A stretch of 64,000 nt of DNA from Adenophora triphylla var. japonica (lineage: Eukaryota > Streptophyta > Magnoliopsida > Asterales > Campanulaceae). This document shows, one piece after another, positions 55,621 through 64,000 of this stretch (positions are counted from its first letter, which is position 1; every line of letters begins with the position of its first letter). The position numbers and the translations under genes were made by a program. The notes beneath the pieces are model-generated. The model was not told where the DNA came from, did not search any database, and saw only the letters and a list, made by a program, of their open reading frames with translations. Location of the stretch: positions 1 through 64,000 of the forward strand of contig JAFEMH010007448.1 of NCBI GenBank assembly GCA_022495995.1, written 5' to 3'.

Positions 55621-57890
55621 GGTGAATGCTATAGAGGTAGCTGAATGTGCACTCGCCGAAAAAAATAAAAATAGGAGTCGCTACGCCGTTTTTAAGGAAA
55701 CATTGAAAACCTTTTTGAAAGAGAAAATGGGTTCGAAGGTCATGTTACGTGTTGGGAAGAACCGAGAGTTCACCCAACACGCCTCGTCCGTAGACGAGTC
55801 TTTCTATGTTCAACATTCAAATCATCCAAATGTGTGTGCAATTGTGTGTAACAAGATATGTATAAAATGTATGGAAATGCTTTGTTTTATTGCTCAACAA
55901 AGGGAAATACAACTTGTAAGCCGTTTATTCTGGGAGGCCACATCCCATTTACAAGGAGGAAGAACAGGACTTACAACTGAAATTGAACCTGCTGCAGAGG
56001 ACTCATTGTGTCGCGTGACACAGGATCTGAAGGATCAATTGTGTCGCGTGACACAACGAAGCACTCTGCAGGGGTTTTACAAAACTCACACTGCAGCAAC
56101 ACCAAATGATCACAATACTATGATACTGCACAGAGATCAACACAGTCACTTCCAATGAATGTAGATATTGAGGATCTACACTCTACCTTGAGTGACAAGC
56201 AAACCAGAAGAACGGATTACAACTGAAATAATGGTCTCTGCAGAGGTCTACTTGTGTCGTGTGACACAGGACTCCTCATGTCCAATTGTGTCGCGTGACA
56301 CAAGTTAACCATCCGCAGGAACCTTACAACAATGCTACGAATAACTTACAAATGAAATGGATCAGCTATAGATTGGTTACATGTGTCGCGTGACACAGGA
56401 CCTTGGATGGTCAGTTGTGTCGCGTGACACATCGATGCCAGTCTGCAGGGACCTTACAATTCGAAATCAGGAACAACAGAGATTAATTCAAATCCTAACA
56501 CAATACCAATTCAACTCAGAAACAATGAATTCACAATGGATTGACCAAGGGGATGTGGATATAGGGAGATCCACACTCCCTTGGCTAATAAGCAACAAAT
56601 CCCACGAAATCACATCATGAATACCAATTGCATCAAACCAAGCTAATTAAACAGAGAGATGGCAGTTGGGACTTGATAATTGAAGGCGGATGGAGCCCAA
56701 TTATCAAGTCCAAGGAACAATAATCGCAATGAAGCAAACAAACGGTGAATATGAGATAGAGATGGAGGGAAGAGATTCGTTACCCTTGTAGTCCACTCTC
56801 TCTATACCACATCGGTATAGAGAGTCTTCTACTCAGCTCCGAAAACAAATCGACACTCAGATTGAAACGGCGGTGAGGTTCCAGGCGTCTGTGTGTGAGC
56901 GGACTAAGGCTCTGGAAACAGGGGAAGGAGACGGCAATCGATTTTGGGTAGAATTGAGAGAGATGGATTGAGGTGAAGCAGAGGATTAGAGAGAGTAGGG
57001 TGAGGTTTCCGGTGAGGTTTCCGTTCAATTGGGGTTGAGGGAGAGCACGGTCGTTGTTGATTGAGAGAGAAATTGGGAGAGGTGAAATCGGTGATGAAGG
57101 GGATTGAGGTAGAAGGAGGTAGAACGGTGAGGAAGGGGTTATTCCGGCCGATTGGAAGGAGCGGGCTAGGTGAAGAAGACGACTGGGGCGGCAGCAATGG
57201 TGATTTGCGTTTAGTGAGAGAAAGGGTGTGGGCGTGACTGCGTTGAGAGAGAGAGAGAGAATCATGAGGGAGATTGAGGAAGAGGATCGCCGGTTGACTG
57301 GAGGGAGGAACCAGGTGAAGGTTTTTTTGGCCGGAGAGATGGGTTGGTAAGGAAGATGCAGTGTTTGCGTATAGAGAGAGAGAAGCTACGGGTAGAGAGA
57401 GAATGAGAGTGGTAATATCCTTTGACAAATGAACGAATTTGTTATTTAAAGCTGATTGGGAAATAAGGTTTTAAAATGTCGGACGACCTTCTGAATCAAT
57501 TTTCCATGGTTCAATCTGTCGCACGACGGGAGAAGTCAATAACCGTTTCTGGCGCCAAAACCTGCTTCTGGAACATTCCGAGTTAATTCTTTAAAAGCCC
57601 AAAGCAGTTAATTCCCTGTAGGTCCTTTTGTCCGGGAAAAATACTAAAAAATACTTCCTTCGCGAGAAACTTATGAAATGAAACTTATGAAATGTTTCCG
57701 GAAGTCTCGGAACGGACCGAAAATTTACCAAAACGCCCCTTAGTGCAATTTTATCACATTGAAATGCACCTAAAAGGATCGAAATTGGATTGGCGTACTC
57801 ACAGTAGCAAGTATGAGTAATAATAGCATTGGCGTGAGTGATAGTGTATCGTTTTCATGATACGGATGAGTATTATGTTATCGTCCTCAG
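55621..57890 (-). other. Probable nested LTR-like segment, opposite strand
   Basis: About 2.3 kb separates the hairpin array from gag, where a chromovirus would normally have little sequence. On the minus strand the segment has an LTR-like layout: palindromes near 57527-57478, an AT-rich TTTAAATAAC box near 57450, then a CT-rich leader-like stretch (57430-56780). I could not find exact ends or a target duplication, so it may be a solo LTR, a truncated element or part of the chromovirus leader. The Ser/Leu/Pro-rich minus-strand ORFs (57428-56904, 57265-56780) are translations of CT-rich DNA. Confidence 0.4.
55985..56450. repeat. Three tandem units, each with two TGTGTCGCGTGACACA palindromes
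   Basis: Near-palindromes at 56007, 56040, 56253, 56287, 56382 and 56416 (one reads TGTGTCGTGTGACACA). Spacing within pairs is 33-34 bp. Each pair is flanked by CTGCAG-like and CTTACAA-like sequence, so the whole unit of about 100-120 bp is repeated. Confidence 0.95.
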
Positions 57891-58511
57891 ATGTCGAGGA
57901 ACAACCGAAGCAACGCCAGTGCTAGTAAAGGACGAAACAACCAGGAGCAGCCAGATCAAGACCTGGCGAACCTCCTACAAACGCAGAACTAGACAGTGGC
58001 AGGCATTTGTCAGGTAGTAGCAACCTTGGCTCAGCCACAGCCACAGCCACAAGCGCAACCTGTACTGGACAGAACAAGAGTAGTGGAGAAAGAGGCGAAC
58101 AGTTATCGCAGCAAGCGAGAAGAGAAAAAGAAGGTGATAGAGAAAGAGTCAAGTGGAACCAAGGGGTACACTGAAAGCTGGAACCGAGATGGGACCAATA
58201 ACAAAAGGAAGGCTACGGACGAGAATCGTGGAAAGGAAGGTGCTAGTAACAAGTACCAGAATAGAAACTACGGTAACCGCAAAGATGGGGATCGAAGTAA
58301 CGCTCAAAGAAAAAGATCAGACGATAGATGCCAAGTGTGCGAAGGGAAGCACAAGACAGAGGAATGTCGGTACAAAGACCAGAAATGCTTTAATTGTGAC
58401 AAGGTGGGACATCCGCAGTGGAAGTGCCCGGAGCCTAAGAAGGATGGGAAGTTCAGGAAGCCAAGACTGATAAAGGCAATGGAGGAGGTCATGAATGAGT
58501 GTTCACCATGA
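57891..58511 (+). pseudogene. gag: Chromovirus gag lacking the capsid part
   Basis: It starts MSRNNRSNASASKGRNNQEQ and has an in-frame TAG at 57990-57992. After a Gln/Pro-rich stretch (QPQPQPQAQP) it goes straight to a basic linker and two zinc fingers, CQVCEGKHKTEEC and CFNCDKVGHPQWKC (about 58328-58425). Plant chromovirus gag proteins have a capsid domain of about 100 residues or more between these parts. None is seen, so it is deleted. It ends at 58511, overlapping the next frame slightly. Confidence 0.75.
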
Positions 58512-59017
58512 CTGCTAGAGACGCGAGGGCCACCAATGATCTTGTGGCAGGTACGCTCCAACTCTATGCTCATAGTGTGTATGCATTGATTGATACTAGT
58601 GCTATGCATTATGTTATTAGCACTCGTTTAGCAAAGAAAATGAACTTGATACCCGAGGCATTAGAAATACCTCTTGTAATAGATACTCCGACTAGAGAGT
58701 CGATTCCTATTTCGTCTGTGTATAAGATGTATCCTTTGAAAATAGGAGATAGAGAACTCGAGGTTGATCTTATCGAATTAGATATGAATGAATTTGATAT
58801 TATCATGGGGATGGATTGGTTAGCTGCTTACAGTGCCAAGGTAGACTATTTTAAGAAGGAAGTGCATTTCAGATTACCATCTGGAGAAGAGTTATGTTTT
58901 CAAGGATCGAAACCGAGAATCCGATCGGGTCCTATTTCGGTAATGAAGGCTCGAAAGCTGTTAAGTAAAGGATGCGAAGGGTTCTTGGTCTATATTGGCG
59001 AGACGGACAAGAAATAA
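58508..59017 (+). pseudogene. pol: Chromovirus protease with altered active site
   Basis: 169 codons. The aspartic protease site reads ALIDTSAMHYVIS where the family has DTG; the Gly is Ser (58598-58600). Downstream, EFDIIMGMDWLAAYSAKVDY is the conserved second half. It ends with TAA at 59015-59017, and the RT frame continues in the same phase directly after. Confidence 0.85.
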
Positions 59018-60049
59018 GTAAGTATAGAATCTCTTTCAGTGATCAGAGATTTTAAGAATGTGTTTCCAGAAGATTTGCTGGGAATACCACCAGAGAGAGA
59101 GGTGGAATTTTCCATAAATTTAGTACCAGAGACCGCACCGATATCTAAGGCACCGTATAGAATGGCGTCGACTGAACTCAAGGAACTGAAGGAACAACTG
59201 CAAGAATTGTTGGATAAAGGTTTGATTAGGCCGAGTGTTTCACCATGGGGTGCACCGGTGTTATTTGTAAAGAAGAAGGATGGATCAATGAGGATGTGTA
59301 TCGACTATCGAGAGTTGAATCGTGTGACGGTGAGGAATCAGTATCCCTTACCAAGAATTGATGACTTATTTGACCAACTTCGAGGAGCGTGTTATTTCTC
59401 GAAGATAGATTTGAGATCTGGATATCATCAGTTGAGAGTGAAAAATGAGGATGTTGCGAAGACGGCCTTTGGGACAAGGTACGGTCATTATGAATTTTTA
59501 GTTATGCCGTTTGGATTAACGAACGCGCCAGCAGCATTCATGGAGATGATGAATAGAATATTTCAGGAGTTCTTGGATAAATGTGTAATTGTGTTTATTG
59601 ATGATATCTTGGTGTATTCTAAGACTAAGGAGGAACATGAAGAGCATTTGAGGTTAGTACTGCAGATTTTGAGGGAACAAAAGTTGTATGCTAAATTCAA
59701 GAAGTGTGAATTTTGGCTTGAAAAAGTGGCATTCTTAGGGCATGTGGTATCTAAGGATGGGATTGAAGTGGATCCAATAAAAATAGAAGCTATAGTGAAT
59801 TGGGAGAGACCAACCACGGTCGGCGAGATAAGAAGTTTCTTGGGATTAGCGGGATATTATAGGAGATTCGTCGAGGGATTTTCAAAGTTGACTGTACCGT
59901 TAATAAGGTTAACGCAGAAGGGAGCAAAGTTCGTTTGGTCAGAAGAATGTGAGAAAAAATTTCAAGAGCTGAAGCGAAGGTTAGTGACCGCACCAGTTCT
60001 TACCTTACCATCCGGATGGGACGTGATGACGCTTCACTTAAAGGATTAG
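59018..60049 (+). pseudogene. pol: Chromovirus reverse transcriptase
   Basis: A continuous frame after the protease stop: [89 protein letters not shown], and the active site [10 protein letters not shown] at about 59590-59619. The RT core is complete with both catalytic Asp residues. A 3-4 bp deletion near 60025 throws the start of RNase H out of frame. Confidence 0.9.
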
Positions 60050-60360
60050 GTTGCGTGTTAATGCAGAATGATAAGGTTATAGCTTATGCGTCAAGGCAAT
60101 TGAAGAACCATGAGAAGAATTACCCAACCCATTATTTGGATTTAGCAACCGTAGTATTCGCATTGATTTTTTTGGAGACATTACTTGTATGGGGTAACTT
60201 GTCAAATTTACACGGATCATAAGAGTCTTAAGTATATTTTCATCCAGAAAGAACTTAACATGAGGCAAAGGAGATGGTTAGAATTTCTTAAGGATTATGA
60301 TTGTACAATTTTGTATCACCCAGGAAAGGCCAATAAGGTGGCAGATACCTTGAGTAGGAA
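60025..60360 (+). pseudogene. pol: Chromovirus RNase H
   Basis: [20 protein letters not shown] (60022 onward), [16 protein letters not shown], then another frameshift near 60180, [20 protein letters not shown] and [15 protein letters not shown]. The main acidic residues are present across frames. Confidence 0.85.
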
Positions 60361-61447
60361 GAATCGTGGAACCCTAGCGATGATGATTTCTAAGGGGGTA
60401 AGTGCATGGGATAGTATTGAGGTTTCAAGTATGGAAGTGAGAGTTAAAGGGTATGTGGCTCAGTTGAGTGTTCAGTCAACGCTTTTGGACCGAATCAAGG
60501 AAGCACAAGGAATTGATGAAGAGGGTGTAAAGATACGTGGAAGTATGGCAAAAGGAAAAGTAACAAATTTTCGTGTGGGAGACGATGGGATTTTGAGGTA
60601 TCAATCAAGGATTTGGGTGCCAAGTAATGAAGATATAAAAAGGGAGATTATGAAGGAAGCTTACTGTTTGAAGTTTTCTGTACATCCTGGAAGTACAAAG
60701 ATGTATAGGAATCTAAGAGAATCGTTTTGGTGGAACAACATGAAGGGAGATGTGGCAGAATTTGTATCGAGATGTTTGGTATGTCAACAAGTGAAGAGTG
60801 AACACCAGAAATTGGCAGGATTATTACAGTCGTTACCAATTCCAGAATGGAAGTGGGAGAACATAGCAATTGATTTAGTAGTGGGACTACTGAAGACGTT
60901 GAGAGGTCACAACGGGATTTGGGTTATAGTGGACAGACTTACGAAGTCGGCTCACTTTCTGGCAATTAAGGTGACAGATTCATTGGAGAAGTTGGCCAAG
61001 TTATATGTTGATGAGATTGTAAGGTTATATGGTAAGGTTACCAATTCCAGAATGGAAGTGGGAGAACATAGCAATGGATTTAGTAGTGGGACTACTGAAG
61101 ACGTTGAGAGGTCACAACGCGATTTGGGTTATAGTGGACAGACTTACGAAGTCAGCTCACTTTCTGGCAATTAAGGTGACAGATTCATTGGAGAAGTTGG
61201 CCAAGTTATATGTTGATGAGATTGTAAGGTTATATGGGATACCAATTTCGATAGTGTCCGATCGAGATGCGAGGTTCACGTCAAAATTCTGGTAGAGTCT
61301 ACAGCAGGCATTGGGTATAGAACAGAGTTGACTATGAGTACAGCTTTTCACCCGCAGACAGATGGACAGTCAAAGAGAACCATTCAGACGCTTGAAGATA
61401 TGTTAAGAGCCACATCATTGAATTAGCAATGAACTTGGGATGAACAA
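60361..61447 (+). pseudogene. pol: Chromovirus integrase with 205-bp duplication and lost Glu
   Basis: Zinc-binding part ([17 protein letters not shown] ... [11 protein letters not shown], about 60680-60805), core start [20 protein letters not shown] with the first Asp. A 205-bp stretch (60832-61036) is then repeated in tandem (61037-61241), shifting the frame. The second Asp follows in [13 protein letters not shown] (about 61254). The usual catalytic Glu of GQSERTIQ is Lys here (GQSKRTIQ, codon AAG at 61373-61375). Stops at about 61294 and 61424 also break it. This enzyme cannot be active. Confidence 0.9.
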
Positions 61448-61789
61448 TTGACGCTTGTAGAATTCGCCTACAACAACAGTTATCATGCTAGTATCGGTAT
61501 GACACCGTATGAAGCATTATATGGATGGAAGTGTAGATTGCCTACTTGTTGGGATGAAGTGGGTGAGAGAAAATTGACAGGACCGGATATTGTCCAAGTG
61601 ACCGCAGATAAAGTACAACAGATTCGAAAATGGTTATTAACCGCTCAGAGTAGACAGAAGTCGTATGCAAACCACCGACGATGTGACTTAGAATTTCAGT
61701 TGGGGGATCATGTGAAAGTGCAGTGGAGCAACCATACAGAAAGAGAAACGACATGGGAGCTCGAGAGCAAGATACGAGGACCCTTTTAA
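61448..61789 (+). pseudogene. pol: Chromovirus integrase C-terminus fused to chromodomain-like end
   Basis: 113 codons: LVEFAYNNSYHASIGMTPYE and ALYGWKCRLPTCWDEVGER are normal, but after FQLGDHV the frame jumps to KVQWSNHTERETTWELESKI, which belongs to the end of the chromodomain region. The GPF/Y-type module and most of the chromodomain between them are missing. Confidence 0.8.
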
Positions 61790-61800
61790 GGGGTAAGAAT
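61783..61800 (+). other. Polypurine tract of the chromovirus
   Basis: TTTTAAGGGGTAAGAA directly before the 3' LTR; the plus-strand priming site. Confidence 0.65.
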
Positions 61801-63911
61801 GTAACAACCCGATTTTATTTTTCCTTTATTAATTGAATTATTTCCTTAATTAATAATTGTAATTGTCCTTTTTATTTAATGAATGGAGTAATTTGGGCTT
61901 TTGGTTTTGGGCTTGGATTAGGAAACCCAAATCAATAAGGAGTTGAATTAGAATCATTTTGGGCTAGGGTTTTGGAAAGTCAAGGATACAAATACTTACT
62001 TTACCCTAGTATCCCTTTATTATTTTTGCAAAAGAAAAGAAAATAAAAAAAAAGAAAGAAGAGAGAGAGAGGCGGCGGAGAGAGAGCCGAGAGAGAGAAA
62101 GCTGAGAAAAAGAGGGAGTTTTGGCCGGAGTTGAGATTAACAAGGTAATCCTCAACCCTCTTATTTGTTTCCTTTAGTTTTGGTTTGATGAAACCTTAGA
62201 AAAATCCTAAAAGCTTAAGGGTATGATTAGGGTTTTGGGAAATCAAAGGTGTTATTGTTGATTTGAGATATTAATTTGAAAACCTAACATTAATGATTAT
62301 GATTAGGGTTTGGGGCATGTTAATCAATGGTATTTATGATGCATGCTAGGGTTTATAAGAAAGATTAGGATTTTGTGTGTGTGAGTGTATGTGTGTTGTG
62401 TGTGTGGAGTGTATGTGTCGTGTGTATGTGTGTCGTGTGTGTGCGTGTTGTGTGTGTGAGTGTACAACTGTGTGTGTGTGTGTGTGGCTGCTGGTGTGTG
62501 TGTGTGTGTGTGTTAGGGTTTAGTGCATGTGTGTGCTAGGGTTTAGTGTATGTTTGTGTGTGCTGGAAAAGGTGTAAACAGTGTGTGTAAAGTGAAATAG
62601 AGAGAGTATTGATGGGAATTGAAGATAGGAAACCCTAAGTGTAATTTGGTAAATATTATGGGGGTTAGTTAACCTTAGAAGGAGTTAAAGAAGATTAACT
62701 CATAGGTTAATAAGACCGATTAAAGAGGTTTTGGTACTTAAGTAAATAGAGATTACTTGTACCTAAGATTTGTTTTGCATGATCGTAGATTCGTGCGAGG
62801 ATTAGTATTTGCAAGGAAGTGCAAGCAACCCGAGGTAAGGGATTACTTTCTTTAGTATTTGAAGTATTCATCCTTGAAATAGGATTTCATGAATTGTATT
62901 AAAAGTATTTACTACCAATATGACCGGTAGTTTCGTTTCTAAATATTCCTTTGATATGAACGTCTGTTGGAATGTTCCTACCCTTGATATGTGTTGTTCA
63001 ATGGGTATCCATGATAATTGGATTTGTTAATGTGTTCTTGTACCTATGAACATGATATTTGGAAATTGCTATATCTAATTGAACTTGATGTAGCTAGCTT
63101 TGCCAGATTGAAAAGGACTCAACAAGAATTAGTCCGATTAAAAAGATATGAGAAATAGTCTAGCCTGATTAAAAAGGGACTTAGACACTTATATACTACT
63201 TGATGAAGTAGTTTGATTATCATGATACATCTTGATAAGGGAGCGCCCTGGAAAGGCGTAAGGTCTCTTATCTCAATAAGGGAGCGACCTGAAAAGGCGT
63301 AATGTCTCTTATCTCAATAAGTAAGCGACCTGAAAAGGCGTAAGGTATCTTATCTCAATAAGGGAGCGACCTGAAAAGGCGTAAGGTCTCTTATTTAAGG
63401 AACGCCCTGAAAAGGTGTACCGTATTTGGAATTGACGGACTTATGTGTATACAGTCTTCATTATTATTCTTGTGATAGTGCCACAATTTGCTTATTTGAG
63501 AAGTATTTTCTTTATTGTACTCATAAATGTACTTTAAGTTGTATTGAACCTTTCGTTGAGTATTCGTTTGGCTCCGTTCGTTTTGGTCATCTCTTCATTA
63601 GTACCCGGAGAGATCCCGTATGAACTTACTGAGCATTGTTCGCTCACCATTTCTTTATTTCTTTCCCCTCCCAGTTAATCGGTAAGAGGAGAGGGTCGGT
63701 CGCATGGATGGCGGCTTAGATTGAGGAATTAGGGTTCATTTAATACTTTAAGCATTGTCGAGCTAGTGGGTTGTACTAGCTGTTAATTTTGAAAACTATT
63801 TATTATGGATTGTTTTCTTTAGGGTTAGGGTTGTCGTTTGAGATGCCCTATTGATGATATATTACTTATGGTTGGGAATTATTATTATTTATGGAAATTG
63901 GGGTCGTTACA
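61801..63911 (+). repeat. 3' LTR of the chromovirus
   Basis: 2,111 bp, TGTAACAACCCG ... GGTCGTTACA. Close to the 5' LTR in sequence but with a single copy of the 791-bp block and an additional ~470 bp (about 62762-63233) that neither 5' copy has. 41-bp array at 63228-63420. Confidence 0.9.
62762..63233. other. LTR block present only in the 3' LTR
   Basis: About 470 bp between ATTACTTGTAC and CTTGATAAGGGAGCG. At the same junction both copies in the 5' LTR pass directly from ACTTGTAC to TCAATAAGGG. It contains short repeated GATTAAAAAG-type motifs. Confidence 0.8.
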
Positions 63912-63916
63912 TATGG
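63912..63916 (+). repeat. Target-site duplication of the chromovirus, right copy (TATGG)
   Basis: Identical to 52108-52112. Removing the element would place CTTATGG next to TATTTAGAT and leave the copia frame open. Confidence 0.95.
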
Positions 63917-64000
63917 TATTTAGATACAGGCTGTAGCAATCATATGTGTGAAGATAGGTTTGCATTTTCTGATTTAGAAATCTCATCGTGATAATGTGAA
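63917..64000 (+). pseudogene. pol: Protease of the second copia element (continues past the window)
   Basis: The frame reads YLDTGCSNHMCEDRFAF, the copia aspartic protease site (DTG), continuing the frame left at 52112. A TGA-containing break appears near 63990. The rest of this element lies beyond the right edge. Confidence 0.85.

Larger units (their letters stand above)
52113..63911 (+). mobile_element. Tekay/Del-like chromovirus (Ty3/gypsy), complete but damaged
   Basis: 11.8 kb with LTRs of 2,374 and 2,111 bp, initiator-Met-type primer site, an accessory ORF before gag, a nested segment, gag, protease, RT, RNase H, integrase and a chromodomain-like end, and a perfect 5-bp target duplication. 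Lineage is judged from integrase and RT wording ([25 protein letters not shown]) and the C-terminal NHTERETTWELE. It is inserted in the gag-protease frame of the second copia element. Confidence 0.9.

Noticed and set aside
56780..57428. Two overlapping minus-strand ORFs of 161 and 174 codons
   Set aside because: Both are Ser/Leu/Pro-rich translations of CT-rich leader-like DNA in two frames at once. No domain is seen and neither frame is favoured.

Overview
The window is nuclear DNA of a flowering plant, probably a eudicot, and nearly all of it is nested transposable elements. The evidence is full plant Ty1/copia and Ty3/gypsy domain sets, initiator-Met and Arg tRNA primer-binding sites, Stowaway-type MITEs, a hAT-type element, and one host gene of the plant-specific BAHD acyltransferase family. 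I see no tRNA, rRNA or prokaryote-type gene. || 1-7.25 kb: several unrelated degenerate tandem arrays; a decayed spliced gene that reads as a plant mobile domain (PMD, aminotransferase-like) protein at about 4.7-5.7 kb; then the LTR of a Tat/Ogre-type Ty3/gypsy element, ending at about 7252 and followed by a tRNA-Arg primer site. Its broken gag, post-gag and N-terminal pol parts run to 10685. || 10.7-37.2 kb: two large SIRE/Sirevirus-type copia elements in opposite orientation with their 3' ends facing each other (about 10686-24875 forward, about 25030-37228 reverse). About 150 bp of Tat/Ogre-like pol remains between them. Both carry all gag-pol domains as fragments and a long extra segment between RNase H and the 3' LTR. 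|| 37.2-41.3 kb: fragments of other copia elements and a cluster of at least five Stowaway-type MITEs. || 41.3-48.1 kb: a recent copia insertion bounded by 5-bp duplications (TGACC), with LTRs that differ by four transitions and one 6-bp indel. It sits 72 bp upstream of the start codon of the only intact host gene, a 458-residue BAHD acyltransferase (48170-49546), in the same orientation. A non-autonomous hAT-type element with 8-bp duplications (ATATGTAC) lies 36 bp after the stop codon. || 50.75-64 kb: a further copia element is split inside its gag-protease frame by a Tekay/Del-like chromovirus (52113-63911, duplication TATGG). The chromovirus has unequal LTRs, an extra open ORF before gag, a gag lacking its capsid part, and a damaged pol. 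|| The most unusual pattern is that three unrelated retroelement sequences here each carry three pairs of CG-rich palindromes in non-coding DNA. The spacing within pairs is nearly constant for each family: about 20, 22 and 33 bp. || Limits: domain names come from reading translated motifs, not from searches. In the first 37 kb small frame-breaking indels are so frequent that part of the decay may be sequencing or assembly error.
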